A stretch of DNA of 13,609 nt from Nitrospirota bacterium (GTDB lineage Bacteria; Nitrospirota; Nitrospiria; Nitrospirales; UBA8639): positions 1 through 13,609 of the forward strand of contig QIMB01000168.1 in the NCBI GenBank assembly GCA_003233615.1. Direction: 5' to 3'. The notes beneath the pieces are model-generated. The model saw only the letters and a program-made list of their open reading frames with translations. It had not been told where the DNA came from and ran no database searches. Position numbers and translations under genes: made by a program. This document shows, piece by piece, positions 6,788 to 13,609 of this stretch (positions are counted from its first letter, which is position 1; every line of letters starts with the position of its first letter).

Positions 6788-6843
6788 CTTCAGTCCTCAA
6801 TCTTCAACCTGCAGCCTTCAACTTTCAATCTTCAGCCTAAACA
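6788..6843. repeat. Heptamer array at the 3' end of the reductase gene
   Basis: Eight 7-mers in strict register: CTTCAGT, CCTCAAT, CTTCAAC, CTGCAGC, CTTCAAC, TTTCAAT, CTTCAGC, CTAAACA, with consensus near CTTCAAY. The array ends 6 bp before the stop codon of the leftward reductase gene, the same position as the array by the DUF420 gene. The rest of the spacer (6628-6787) holds nothing I can assign apart from a short stem TCGGC-GCCGA near 6710-6730. Confidence 0.8.
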
Positions 6844-6849
6844 CCTAAT

Positions 6850-8049
6850 TTACATTTTTTGTACAAACGGCCAATGCAGTCGTTGAAGAATTTTTGCCCA
6901 AAGGCTTTGATACGTTTCCGTGCCTTGCAACACTTCACAATATCGACGCAGCACACGTTGATAGGACCCGGGAAATCGTTGGCCAGCCCAACGATGAACT
7001 GATCGCGGGAGTCCATAAATAATCGTCCCTAGCCGACCGGCCACTCGAAATTCTGAACCAAATTCATTGTCGACCATCATTTCATAATCGCTCAACCGGC
7101 AGGAGGCAGGATTGCTCAACATCGCAGCTATGCTCTTCGCTGCCAATTGTCCCGAACGAACCGCATAATAAATGCCTTCCCCCAATAGAGGGTCAACGAG
7201 ATGACCCGCATCTCCCACGAGCATGGACTTGCCACGTACTAAGCTCCCCGCCCATGCCTTTCGATAATCCTGTGCAGCCGCAATCGGTATCTGATACCCC
7301 AATGGCACAGGAATCTTCATGCCAGCCAACATAGGTTCATGGCTCATGAAGTCACGAAAACTCTGCTTCGGTCGCTTTGCTCCCTTCACAAATTCACCGA
7401 CACCCAAGGAAAGACCCTGGCGCTTCGGAAAAATCCAGCCATACCCTTTCTGGGCAGCTTGTAAACTAATGAGCGCTGTCGGATTTTCTTGAAATGGATG
7501 CACCCAATCTCCTAGCACTTCACTTTCTAACGCTGGAATCTTCCGTAACGAACGACCGGGGAAACTCTGTTGTGCCACAACACTCATGACTCCATCTGCC
7601 CCAATAACAATGTGACTACGATAACATTTCAACTTCGTGAAAACCTCGACTCCATCTTCAACATCACGTATTTCAACAACGGACTCATTTTCATGAATCA
7701 CTGTCCCAGCTTGTCGAGCTTTGTCGACTAACCAGTGATCAAAATGTTGCCGCATCACCATATAGGCAATGGGCTCCGGTGATTCAATGATAAACGAGTG
7801 TTGAGGCCCATACGTAAATTGCACTCGACGAACAGTTTTTTCGACAATACTGAAGAAATCTGAAGGTAAAATCTTGGCAATTCGAGCCGAGAGTCCACCT
7901 CCACAGACTTTGTACCGGGGATGAGTCTGTTTATCAAAAGCCAGAACGGATAACCCATGTAGGCTCAGCGCATACGCAGCAGATGCACCAGCTGGACCCA
8001 TCCCCACAACAATCACATCATACTGTTGTACAGAAAGAGACTTACTCAC
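6850..8049 (-). CDS. Geranylgeranyl-reductase-family FAD-dependent oxidoreductase
   Basis: The 399-residue flavoprotein belongs to the geranylgeranyl reductase family, which saturates isoprenoid chains (of chlorophyll, lipids or quinones) and also includes related monooxygenase-like enzymes. The N-terminal Rossmann motif VGMGPAG (15-21) is followed by the family motif PRYKVCGGGLS (44-54), whose Cys-Gly-Gly-Gly is diagnostic. IGADGVMS (149-156), GYGWIFPK (202-209) and the FAD motif VGDAGHLVDPLLGEGI (278-293) complete the fold. No membrane segment is evident. The substrate cannot be read from the sequence; an isoprenoid quinone or lipid is the likeliest in a non-phototroph. The start is GTG (8047-8049) with a weak ribosome site, and an in-frame stop lies a short way upstream, so no much longer form is possible. 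It stands alone, with over 200 bp on each side. Confidence 0.92.
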   Translation of the reverse strand: MSKSLSVQQYDVIVVGMGPAGASAAYALSLHGLSVLAFDKQTHPRYKVCGGGLSARIAKILPSDFFSIVEKTVRRVQFTYGPQHSFIIESPEPIAYMVMRQHFDHWLVDKARQAGTVIHENESVVEIRDVEDGVEVFTKLKCYRSHIVIGADGVMSVVAQQSFPGRSLRKIPALESEVLGDWVHPFQENPTALISLQAAQKGYGWIFPKRQGLSLGVGEFVKGAKRPKQSFRDFMSHEPMLAGMKIPVPLGYQIPIAAAQDYRKAWAGSLVRGKSMLVGDAGHLVDPLLGEGIYYAVRSGQLAAKSIAAMLSNPASCRLSDYEMMVDNEFGSEFRVAGRLGTIIYGLPRSVHRWAGQRFPGSYQRVLRRYCEVLQGTETYQSLWAKILQRLHWPFVQKM

Positions 8050-8274
8050 AGAAAGTGTATGCAGAGGAGAAAGACACTAAAAATGGCATCAGACCTAGAG
8101 ACTTCTTGAAGGTGATAGCCTCCTGAACCTTATCTCGCATGCTGCGATGTACTGGATTGGTTATCGGCACATTAAGAAAATTCGCCTACTATTTCATACC
8201 ATGATTGTCCTCACCTGAATATGGGCCACTCAGCTAAGTCTCGAACATAAAGAAAAGTGAATACATATCAACGA

Positions 8275-9312
8275 TCACAACTGCCCCAATGTTACGGATA
8301 TGGTGCGTTGGGTACTGCCTCGCTGCACTCGTATGACCACGGTCTGTCCAGGCTTCGTCTTTTCAATAAGATAGTTTTTCAATTGGGCTGCGGTGATGAT
8401 TTTCAGTGTATCAATAGCGATTAAGATATCTCCTTTTCGAAAGCCCGCATGTCGAGAGGGTCCCGTCGCTTTTGCCACACCTAACACCCAACGGGTTCCC
8501 TCCTTGATTGTTTCAAGATGAATACCCAGCACGGAAAATCCTGGAGCCTGACCAGCCAACACAGCATCAACGACACGTTGCACTAATATCCCGGGAAGAG
8601 CAAATCCGAATCGACTGCACTCCCGTTCTGCTACCAACGATTCTGTTTGAATAATCGCATGGACCTGTCCAACCAATTGTCCCTGATCATTGAAAAGGCC
8701 ACCACCTGAATTCCCCCGACAGGCAGAAAGATCGACCTGCACTAACCGACTCTGAACGGTCGGCAAAAAGGTATTGGGATTTCCAACTTTTCCAAATGAG
8801 AGGGCCGGGCCTCGGCCCATAGGGTACCCCACAGTAAACACGTCATCACCATAGATCGCATCATGCTCAGCAAATTCCACGTTGGAGATCGGCCAATCAG
8901 ATTCATCTCCTTGCAGTTTGTAGACCGCCACATCCATATAGGCATTCGCTCCCTGCCGCGATGCCGAAAGATCTCGCAGATCATCCGTCAAGACATGAAT
9001 GATTTCTGGAACAAGAACTTTCCCACCCTTTGAACGTTCAACGGCATGCCGTGCCGTGACAATAATGCCTCCCCCTACATGAATGCCTGACCCTCGTATC
9101 CGTATGGGCATCCCAACCCCGGAGTCCTCACTATGCATGGCATCATATTGAAGAATGCCAACGGTTGCGAATTTGGCTTTCTCAATCACATCGGCATACA
9201 TATGCGAGACTTCTTCATGTGCGTGCGCGAGTGATGGGCCCACGCACAGCATGAGTACACAGCTCAGAAATATGGCGAACGAGGACAGCATATATGTAGA
9301 AAATTTATTCAT
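8275..9312 (-). CDS. Secreted HtrA/Deg-like serine protease with one PDZ domain
   Basis: Read from Met at 9312 the product has 345 residues: a signal peptide ending near SLAHA (about residue 32), a trypsin-like domain and one C-terminal PDZ domain. The catalytic triad is complete: His89 in TARHAV, Asp127 in YMDVAVYKL and Ser202 in CRGNSGGGLF. The PDZ domain (about 250-345) shows VLGIHLE, GFRKGDILIAID and PGQTVVIRVQRG. Periplasmic proteases of this kind (family S1C) degrade or sense misfolded envelope proteins. It is shorter than DegP, which has two PDZ domains, and in layout closer to DegS, but it has a cleavable signal peptide and not an anchor. Upstream in-frame ATGs at 9342 and 9330 exist, but AAAGGA at 6 bases favours 9312. 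The gene is monocistronic. Confidence 0.93.
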   Translation of the reverse strand: MNKFSTYMLSSFAIFLSCVLMLCVGPSLAHAHEEVSHMYADVIEKAKFATVGILQYDAMHSEDSGVGMPIRIRGSGIHVGGGIIVTARHAVERSKGGKVLVPEIIHVLTDDLRDLSASRQGANAYMDVAVYKLQGDESDWPISNVEFAEHDAIYGDDVFTVGYPMGRGPALSFGKVGNPNTFLPTVQSRLVQVDLSACRGNSGGGLFNDQGQLVGQVHAIIQTESLVAERECSRFGFALPGILVQRVVDAVLAGQAPGFSVLGIHLETIKEGTRWVLGVAKATGPSRHAGFRKGDILIAIDTLKIITAAQLKNYLIEKTKPGQTVVIRVQRGSTQRTISVTLGQL

Positions 9313-9318
9313 CTGGAG

Positions 9319-9324
9319 TCCTTT
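9319..9324 (-). promoter_or_regulatory. Ribosome-binding site that fixes the protease start
   Basis: AAAGGA on the minus strand lies 6 bases before the ATG at 9312. It lies inside the longer reading frame that begins at 9342 and argues for the internal start, which directly opens the signal peptide. Confidence 0.65.
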
Positions 9325-9344
9325 CTTCATCAACAGCGCCATTC

Positions 9345-9381
9345 ACCCTCACCTCAACCCTCTCCAAACAGGGCGAGGGAG
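9345..9381. repeat. REP-like palindromic intergenic sequence
   Basis: The stretch starts CACCCTCACCTCAACCCTCT and ends GGGCGAGGGAG. CCCTCTCC (9358-9365) pairs with GGCGAGGG (9372-9379) apart from one T-C mismatch, around a six-base loop. Similar CCCTCACC-CCCTCTCC-GAGGG sequences are scattered between genes in many bacterial genomes. It lies just upstream of the protease gene, where in RNA it would form a leader hairpin if transcription starts further upstream. Confidence 0.55.
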
Positions 9382-9456
9382 TTCTGCAAATATTTTAGTT
9401 GAAAACGAAAACATTATTCATCAACCATATCGATTCAACCTATAACAGCAGTGAGA

Positions 9457-9999
9457 TCACAATTGTAGGGAAACAGACTGTAATTCGCTAAATACATCTT
9501 TCATCGTCTGATACGAATAATGGGCGTTTCGTCCACTCGGATTAGGCAACACAAAGACACGAGCGCCTGAAAGGACTATCGGCTGAAGCCCTGTCTGAAC
9601 AGGCTCACTCACCACACCTTTTTTTGATGCATGAGCCGCTACCGAAGCCAAGAGGACTCGAGCCACACTCATTCCCAACACAGCAACAATGCCTGGTTGA
9701 TATTTCTTAATTTTTGCAAGCAACCCCTCGCAGCCTTGTAGGAAATCTTGTCGAGTTAAGTCCTGAACACCCGCTGTAGGCTTCGCAATGAGATTCGTGA
9801 GTCCATAGCCGTAGTGTAACAATTCCCCATCATCTTGAGGAGTCATGCGACATGGAACGAGACCAGAGTCAAAGAGTAATTTCCAGAATCGATTGGATGG
9901 CCCGGCGAAATGATGTCCCACTTCAGACGAACGAAGCCCAGGGTTAATCCCGACAAAGAGAATCGACAGGTCAGGTGCTAGATAGTCAGGAAGGCTCAC
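9457..9999 (-). CDS. mug: Mug, G:U mismatch-specific DNA glycosylase
   Basis: The 180-residue product is a family-2 uracil-DNA glycosylase (Mug/TDG), which removes uracil, thymine or ethenocytosine opposite guanine and so starts base-excision repair. The first motif GINPGLRSS contains Asn19, equivalent to catalytic Asn18 of E. coli Mug. FAGPSNRFWKLL (31-42) and YGLTNLIAKPT follow. The second motif, LPNPSGRNAH (151-160), is the DNA-intercalating loop, with Arg-Asn where E. coli has Leu-Ser. Its length is close to E. coli Mug (168). The start is GTG (9997-9999) without a clear ribosome site, but an in-frame TAG lies seven codons upstream and the N-terminus aligns with E. coli, so this start is the best available. 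It lies 77 bp downstream of the TPR gene and might be cotranscribed with it. Confidence 0.95.
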   Translation of the reverse strand: MSLPDYLAPDLSILFVGINPGLRSSEVGHHFAGPSNRFWKLLFDSGLVPCRMTPQDDGELLHYGYGLTNLIAKPTAGVQDLTRQDFLQGCEGLLAKIKKYQPGIVAVLGMSVARVLLASVAAHASKKGVVSEPVQTGLQPIVLSGARVFVLPNPSGRNAHYSYQTMKDVFSELQSVSLQL

Positions 10000-10076
10000 A
10001 AGAAGTAGGAGACAGTGCTATCACACGATGAGCAGCAAAGAGAGAGGACGTAAAAAGAATGAATATGTTCGTCGTG

Positions 10077-10718
10077 TTATCGAGCCATGAGTTGCGTTTG
10101 CATCTCCGAAAATGTTTCTTCGGCTTCGGGTAGGAGATCGTCTCGCTCTTGTTCCTTCGCTAATTCCAGAGCCCGCTTGGACAGTTCATAGGCTTCTTGG
10201 TGCTCACCTCGTTCCGCACATTGACGAGCCACAACCATACGAGCATTAATCGATGCAGGTTCATCTTTAATCACTTGGCGCAGCATGATTTCGCCCTTCT
10301 CATCATCTCCACCAAGAAATTCAGGAACCTCAATTAATATCGTCCCCTTGGAAGACAACGCATCCAAATGATCCGGATTTAAGGCTAGGGTTTGATCCAA
10401 AGCATCCATCATCGCTCCATATTCAAACACCGAGAAAAAGACTTCTCCATTCGCCCGCATCCGTTCTCCAATGCTACAAAATAAGGCAAAATGGGCATCA
10501 GCCGATTGATCGTCTAACGCCAACGCTTTTTCAGCGAGCTTCCGCCCACGATCAAAATACACACCCCGACTATCAGCATCCTTTGCCCGTCGTCCTTTTT
10601 GACATTCTTCCATTGACTGCGTCGCTAAGTCCTGCACGGAATCCTCAGCCCACACACTGGTTCCACACAGAACACAGCACAGAGCTCCTATCCAGACAAT
10701 ACCTCTACTTCGTCGCAT
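10077..10718 (-). CDS. Secreted TPR-repeat protein
   Basis: Read from Met at 10718 the product has 213 residues: a signal peptide (MRRSRG, hydrophobic core, probable cleavage after SVWA at residue 24) and a helical TPR-type domain. Helix pairs are seen around residues 55-80 (AEKALALDDQSADAHFAL), 100-122 (DALDQTLALNPDHLDALSSK), 123-150 (PEFLGGDDEKGEIMLRQVI) and 155-190. The FLGGD-EKGE segment recalls the TatT component of TRAP transporters and related TPR proteins, but no transporter genes are nearby. It is probably a periplasmic scaffold with an unknown partner. A longer frame opens at 10799, but the signal peptide and AAGGGG at 6 bases select 10718. The leader is about 80 bases from the predicted promoter. 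Confidence 0.87.
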   Translation of the reverse strand: MRRSRGIVWIGALCCVLCGTSVWAEDSVQDLATQSMEECQKGRRAKDADSRGVYFDRGRKLAEKALALDDQSADAHFALFCSIGERMRANGEVFFSVFEYGAMMDALDQTLALNPDHLDALSSKGTILIEVPEFLGGDDEKGEIMLRQVIKDEPASINARMVVARQCAERGEHQEAYELSKRALELAKEQERDDLLPEAEETFSEMQTQLMAR

Positions 10719-10724
10719 ACCTAT

Positions 10725-10730
10725 CCCCTT
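10725..10730 (-). promoter_or_regulatory. Ribosome-binding site that fixes the TPR-protein start
   Basis: AAGGGG on the minus strand lies 6 bases before the ATG at 10718. It supports the internal start over the ATG at 10799. Confidence 0.65.
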
Positions 10731-10802
10731 CTGATGATTGAGACAACCTGAGTCTTTTCGGATAATTGTGTAAAATACTGAGCCTGAGCGAACAACCAAA
10801 TT

Positions 10803-10831
10803 TCTATACCATATTTACCATTACTTGCCAA
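10803..10831 (-). promoter_or_regulatory. Sigma70-type promoter of the TPR gene
   Basis: On the minus strand TTGGCA (10826-10831) and TATAGA (10803-10808) are separated by exactly 17 bases, matching the consensus -35 and -10 boxes at 5 and 4 of 6 positions. The predicted transcript starts near 10796. This also puts the upstream ATG at 10799 outside the message. Confidence 0.5.
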
Positions 10832-10921
10832 TATTCTTCTTCTATCGCAATTCTTTCTTTTTGTACATTATTCACACTCCAACTTCTTCCACCAGCTCGG
10901 CTCTCTCAAGGAATCTATTCA

Positions 10922-11043
10922 GGGTCTGTTGAAAAAAGCCGCTAGCGGCGTTCTCGCCAGTTTTCCGTGCTCACGTACTGGATATATGCTCCGCGCGCAA
11001 AACTGGCTGCGGTCTTGCTGGACGGACTCTTTTGAACAGACCA
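10922..11043. mobile_element. Palindromic intergenic element (REP/MITE-like), about 120 bp
   Basis: The ends GGTCTGTTGAAAA (10923-10935) and TTTTGAACAGACC (11030-11042) are inverted repeats with one mismatch. Inside, GCCAGTTTT (10956-10964) and AAAACTGGC (10999-11007) are a perfect inner pair, and GCCGCTAGCGGC (10938-10949) is a 12-bp perfect palindrome. GTTGAAAAAG...TTGCTGGACGG...TTTTTGAAC elements of this type are frequent between genes in Nitrospira-like genomes, as far as I recall. It has no coding capacity and no clear long target duplication; AG on both sides is possible. Around it, 10832-10921 and 11044-11344 show no gene; TTTCAGTT-TCAG-AACTGAAA at 11201-11220 is a perfect 8-bp hairpin there. 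Confidence 0.7.
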
Positions 11044-11344
11044 GAGGCCTCTGACATGCAACATCTTCCTGGTCAAATTTTCCGCTTGATATCCTAATTA
11101 TTCAACACCCCTATTCAGTGCAATCGCGTCAATTCTCCTTCAGTCTGCCCTCCTGTAAACAAAATACATTCATAAGGATCGTTTTCCTGCAATCCATGAC
11201 TTTCAGTTTCAGAACTGAAAAGACCTTGCCTCATGTTTATCATTCGCTAGCAAAAACGTTCCAAACGAACTCTCCTCCCCCGCCCGTAGGACTCGTGAAA
11301 CAAGAACCCTTCACAAGACCGTATCTTTACAGCTACTCTGCCTC

Positions 11345-11740
11345 ATGCGTTTGCCTGGACGAATCATCGGCCTCCTCAAGGAATATATGCATGATCTCGT
11401 CGAACAAGCCAAACAAGAAGAAACGTCCTACGCAACATTTGGATTTACGTCTCAGCCCTATCGACCAGATCAAGCCATTTCGGATTTACTGGCGATCCTC
11501 GACGACCGTATAGAGTCAGAAGGCGTACAGGTTGGTCTTTCGGTTGACTTTCTCCATCAAATGTGGACCTTGTGCAATGCTGCGAACACACACGTCTCCG
11601 AAACTGTTTGGTTACAAAAAAATATTGATGGAGGGGATGGGTCAAAAGCAGAAGTGCGAGCACAAACCTATCAAGCACTCATCATATTTCTCGAATCACT
11701 ACCCGAAGACTATCAAGCAGGAGACGCGACACGAAATTGA
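11345..11740 (+). CDS. Hypothetical protein of 131 residues, family not recognised
   Basis: I do not recognise this protein. It appears soluble and mostly helical: an amphipathic N-terminus (RIIGLLKEYMHDLVEQAKQ), a middle part with PYRPDQAISDLLAILDDRIE, and helices around VDFLHQMWTLCNAAN and QTYQALIIFLESLPEDYQ. Composition and codon pattern look genuine, whereas the overlapping upstream frame from 11118 is full of Ser, Thr and Lys runs and looks like noncoding translation. The ATG at 11345 has no ribosome site. Met15 (11387) is preceded by AAGGA at 4 bases and may be the real start. Its last 28 bases overlap the 3' end of the convergent prmA. The 300 bp before it contain no gene but an 8-bp perfect hairpin (11201-11220). 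Confidence 0.65.
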   Translation: MRLPGRIIGLLKEYMHDLVEQAKQEETSYATFGFTSQPYRPDQAISDLLAILDDRIESEGVQVGLSVDFLHQMWTLCNAANTHVSETVWLQKNIDGGDGSKAEVRAQTYQALIIFLESLPEDYQAGDATRN

Positions 11741-12567
11741 AGAGCAATCCATCCTTCTCTGGCCCGAATAGCTTGTTGTACCCAACCGAGGATTGATAAC
11801 TTTTCCACAATATCTTGCTCATCTTCCTTCAGTAGACCTGAAAGAAATAACTGAGCGTCAGCAAACCGTAAATTCGAGAATGCAGGCGAGATGTCTAGAA
11901 TTGTCTTTCGATCAATATTCGCCACAATCACCTCAAATGATTGACCGGCAAGATCTTCCACTTGGCAACATTGCAGATCCAATTCTTGGGCAAACCCATT
12001 GAGTGCAGCATAGTCTTGTGCGCAATCGATTGCGACGGAATCATTATCGATTCCGACAGCCGATACGGCACCCAACCGCAATGCCACCATGCTCAGAATA
12101 GCGCTCCCCGTGCCAACATCTAATAGTCGAGAATGTTTCAATTCAGGTATCTCCTCCAGCCATTCAAGAAGAAGGTGAGTCGTGGCATGATGCCCGGTCC
12201 CAAACGCTTGTTTCGGATCAAGAACAATTTCAATCCCATCCTCTGGCATCTCCATCGTTGCCCAACTCGGACGAATGCCAATACGCCGGCCAATCCGAAT
12301 CGGTTTCACGGAAGCCGCCCATCGGGCATTCCAATCGTGAGGTATCACGAGTTGCAGCTGTATTGACGAAGCTGGAATCGTCACATCAAGCTGGAGAAGA
12401 GCTTCGTGCACTTCTTGAATGAGGCCTTCTTGGCTCCCCTGCCAATAGATCGTCAATCTTCCATCTTGTTCCCACAACCCTAAGAACATGGGGCAGGCTA
12501 AAAGACCGGAGAGTTCCGCGCCATCCACGCATGCCGGAATCTGAATTTCAACAATGGACGAAGACAT
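11713..12567 (-). CDS. prmA: PrmA, ribosomal protein L11 methyltransferase
   Basis: The 284-residue enzyme trimethylates ribosomal protein L11 using S-adenosylmethionine; its loss is tolerated in several bacteria. An N-terminal substrate-recognition domain (about 1-95) leads to the family motif DPKQAFGTGHHATT (117-130). The SAM site is LLDVGTGSAILSM (148-160), where DVGTGSA replaces the common DVGCGSG. VGIDND (171-176), VIVANI (213-218) and SGLL (243-246) follow. The length is close to E. coli PrmA (293). The ATG at 12567 has no good ribosome site. The usual neighbour rsmE is absent. The 3' end overlaps a convergent small gene by 28 bp, and the 5' end is 53 bp from the divergent MutS-like gene. 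Confidence 0.96.
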   Translation of the reverse strand: MSSSIVEIQIPACVDGAELSGLLACPMFLGLWEQDGRLTIYWQGSQEGLIQEVHEALLQLDVTIPASSIQLQLVIPHDWNARWAASVKPIRIGRRIGIRPSWATMEMPEDGIEIVLDPKQAFGTGHHATTHLLLEWLEEIPELKHSRLLDVGTGSAILSMVALRLGAVSAVGIDNDSVAIDCAQDYAALNGFAQELDLQCCQVEDLAGQSFEVIVANIDRKTILDISPAFSNLRFADAQLFLSGLLKEDEQDIVEKLSILGWVQQAIRAREGWIALQFRVASPA

Positions 12568-12581
12568 GAAAATGGAAATAA

Positions 12582-12610
12582 TTGACGGAAGTATGAAGAG
12601 GGGCTAAGGT
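12582..12610 (+). promoter_or_regulatory. Possible promoter of the MutS-like gene, near-leaderless
   Basis: TTGACG (12582-12587), 17 bases, then TAAGGT (12605-12610). The -35 is strong and the -10 weak. The start codon at 12621 is only 11 bases beyond the -10 box, so transcription would begin at or within a few bases of the ATG. No ribosome site precedes that ATG at a useful distance, which fits a leaderless message. Confidence 0.35.
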
Positions 12611-12620
12611 CTCACACTGA

Positions 12621-13609
12621 ATGAACACTTCTCGTACGGATCAACGCCACAAGGCCCTCACTCGCCTGCTGCGTCGTGGAGAGAGACTCGCCACACAGGG
12701 AAAGGCTGCCAGTCAACGATTTAGTCGATGGCGACTCGCCATTTTTCTCGTGGGGGCTGTCATCTGTGTGAGCTTCTATCAGCATGCCTGGTTTCACAGT
12801 GGCAATAGTCTTCTTGTCGTATTTCTTGCAATTTTTTTCACCACAACCTGGTTCCATCAACGGCTGAAATTTCAATTACACCGATTGGACCTTTGGATAG
12901 AGATCAAAAAAGATCTTCTTGCACGACTGCAACTTGATTGGCCACACATTCAGACACAAACCCATCATCCGCCCCCTCATCATCCCTACACCTCAGACCT
13001 GGACCTCACAGGTCCGCATTCATTATTAGCCCTACTCGACACGACCTTTTCTTCAAATGGGCACACCCAACTTCAAAACTGGATCTTTCAAGCAAACAAT
13101 CCCGAGCAAGATGGAGTCCCCTGGAATATTCGCCAGACCCTCGTCAAAGAACTCACACCATTGTCACGCTTACGAGATCGCTGTCTGTTAGCCACACGCC
13201 TCATTAGCCCGGATCCACTGGATGGCACACGCATTCTTTCTCTCCTGCGAGAACCCGTTACGATACCAAATCTCCGCTGGATTATCATCACGGCATCAGG
13301 CCTTTGTGCACTCACGATCGCACTAGGACTCTCGACGCTCTTCGCAGGAGTATCGAATTTTTGGGTACTCTCATTACTGATCTATGTCGGCCTGTATTTT
13401 TCTCTTTCCGGATCCATCGCACCACTGTTCGGCCGCGTACTTGCACTTCACGTCGAACTGGAAAAACTTGTCACCATTATCGCAACACTGGAACGATCAA
13501 CATTTTCCAACAAGCCTACCATTCGTCAGCAATGCAGGGAAATCCTCACACATGACAACCGGCCCACAACGTGTCTCAAGCAGCTCAGTCGTATCTGCCA
13601 AGGCCTCAG
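12621..13609 (+). CDS. Membrane-anchored MutS-family protein, N-terminal part (runs off the window)
   Basis: The frame is open from the ATG at 12621 to the window edge, giving 329 codons without a stop. An in-frame TGA directly precedes the ATG, so the start is firm. The protein begins with a basic segment and two membrane helices (about 38-53 and 62-77). Next comes the family motif HPYTSDLDLTGPHSLLALLD (121-140) with LQNWI, and a segment RQTLVKEL-PLSRLRDR. Two more membrane helices follow at about 219-241 and 246-264. This order is that of the membrane MutS relatives, whose C-terminal MutS ATPase domain would lie past the right edge. These proteins are often annotated as mismatch repair MutS but lack the mismatch-recognition domain, and their role is not established. 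The ATPase motifs cannot be checked here. Confidence 0.82.
   Translation, partial: MNTSRTDQRHKALTRLLRRGERLATQGKAASQRFSRWRLAIFLVGAVICVSFYQHAWFHSGNSLLVVFLAIFFTTTWFHQRLKFQLHRLDLWIEIKKDLLARLQLDWPHIQTQTHHPPPHHPYTSDLDLTGPHSLLALLDTTFSSNGHTQLQNWIFQANNPEQDGVPWNIRQTLVKELTPLSRLRDRCLLATRLISPDPLDGTRILSLLREPVTIPNLRWIIITASGLCALTIALGLSTLFAGVSNFWVLSLLIYVGLYFSLSGSIAPLFGRVLALHVELEKLVTIIATLERSTFSNKPTIRQQCREILTHDNRPTTCLKQLSRICQGL

Noticed and set aside
11118..11513. 131-codon plus-strand frame overlapping the hypothetical gene at 11345
   Set aside because: Composition is Ser, Thr, Lys and Pro rich with no protein-like pattern. The overlapping frame from 11345 looks far more like a protein.
12612..12875. 87-codon minus-strand frame at the start of the MutS-like gene
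   Set aside because: It is a shadow of the plus-strand MutS-like frame, which has membrane helices and a family motif.
9457..13609. A DNA-repair island made of Mug and the MutS-like gene
   Set aside because: The two are 2.6 kb apart, on opposite strands, with unrelated genes between, and the MutS relative is not a mismatch-recognition protein. Proximity looks accidental.

Overview
The window is a 13.6 kb stretch of ordinary bacterial chromosome of roughly balanced base composition. Its mix of genes (a cheR/cheD pair, a DUF420 membrane protein, a Sel1-repeat protein, a Uup-type ABC-F ATPase, a geranylgeranyl-reductase-family flavoprotein, an HtrA-like protease, a Mug glycosylase, PrmA and a membrane MutS relative) together with heptanucleotide-repeat spacers suggests a Nitrospira-like (Nitrospirota) bacterium. 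That assignment is inference from memory of such genomes. There is no rRNA, tRNA or other marker here to prove it.

Layout. From the left, cheD (112-720) and cheR (920-1741) are read leftward, followed upstream by a DUF420 protein (1900-2406), also leftward. The 800 bp from 2407 to 3211 has no gene. It holds a 101-bp sequence present twice at a 150-bp spacing and a 178-bp fold-back MITE-like insertion with 25-bp terminal inverted repeats and a TAA target duplication. Next come a secreted Sel1-repeat protein (3212-3811) and a Uup-like ABC-F ATPase (4108-5931), both leftward. An unrecognised 215-residue protein (5980-6627) diverges from the ABC-F gene across a 48-bp spacer carrying a perfect hairpin. 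A leftward series follows: FAD-dependent reductase (6850-8049), secreted HtrA-like protease (8275-9312), Mug DNA glycosylase (9457-9999) and secreted TPR protein (10077-10718, with a good sigma70-type promoter). A 545-bp gene-poor gap contains a REP/MITE-like palindromic element. Then come a small unrecognised rightward gene (11345-11740), prmA (leftward, 3' end overlapping that gene) and the start of a divergent membrane-anchored MutS-family gene that runs off the right edge.

How the genes relate. Apart from cheR-cheD (receptor methylation and deamidation), neighbours do not form an evident pathway. Most genes are single units separated by spacers of 70-250 bp, so this looks like housekeeping chromosome and not a defence island or prophage. 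I did not find a convincing new multi-gene system.

The most unusual signal is in the spacers. Degenerate arrays with a strict 7-bp register lie at or near the 3' ends of cheD, cheR, the DUF420 gene, the Sel1 gene and the reductase gene. At two places opposite-strand arrays face each other around a short centre, so they could form long hairpins. The fold-back element has inserted into one such purine-rich tract.
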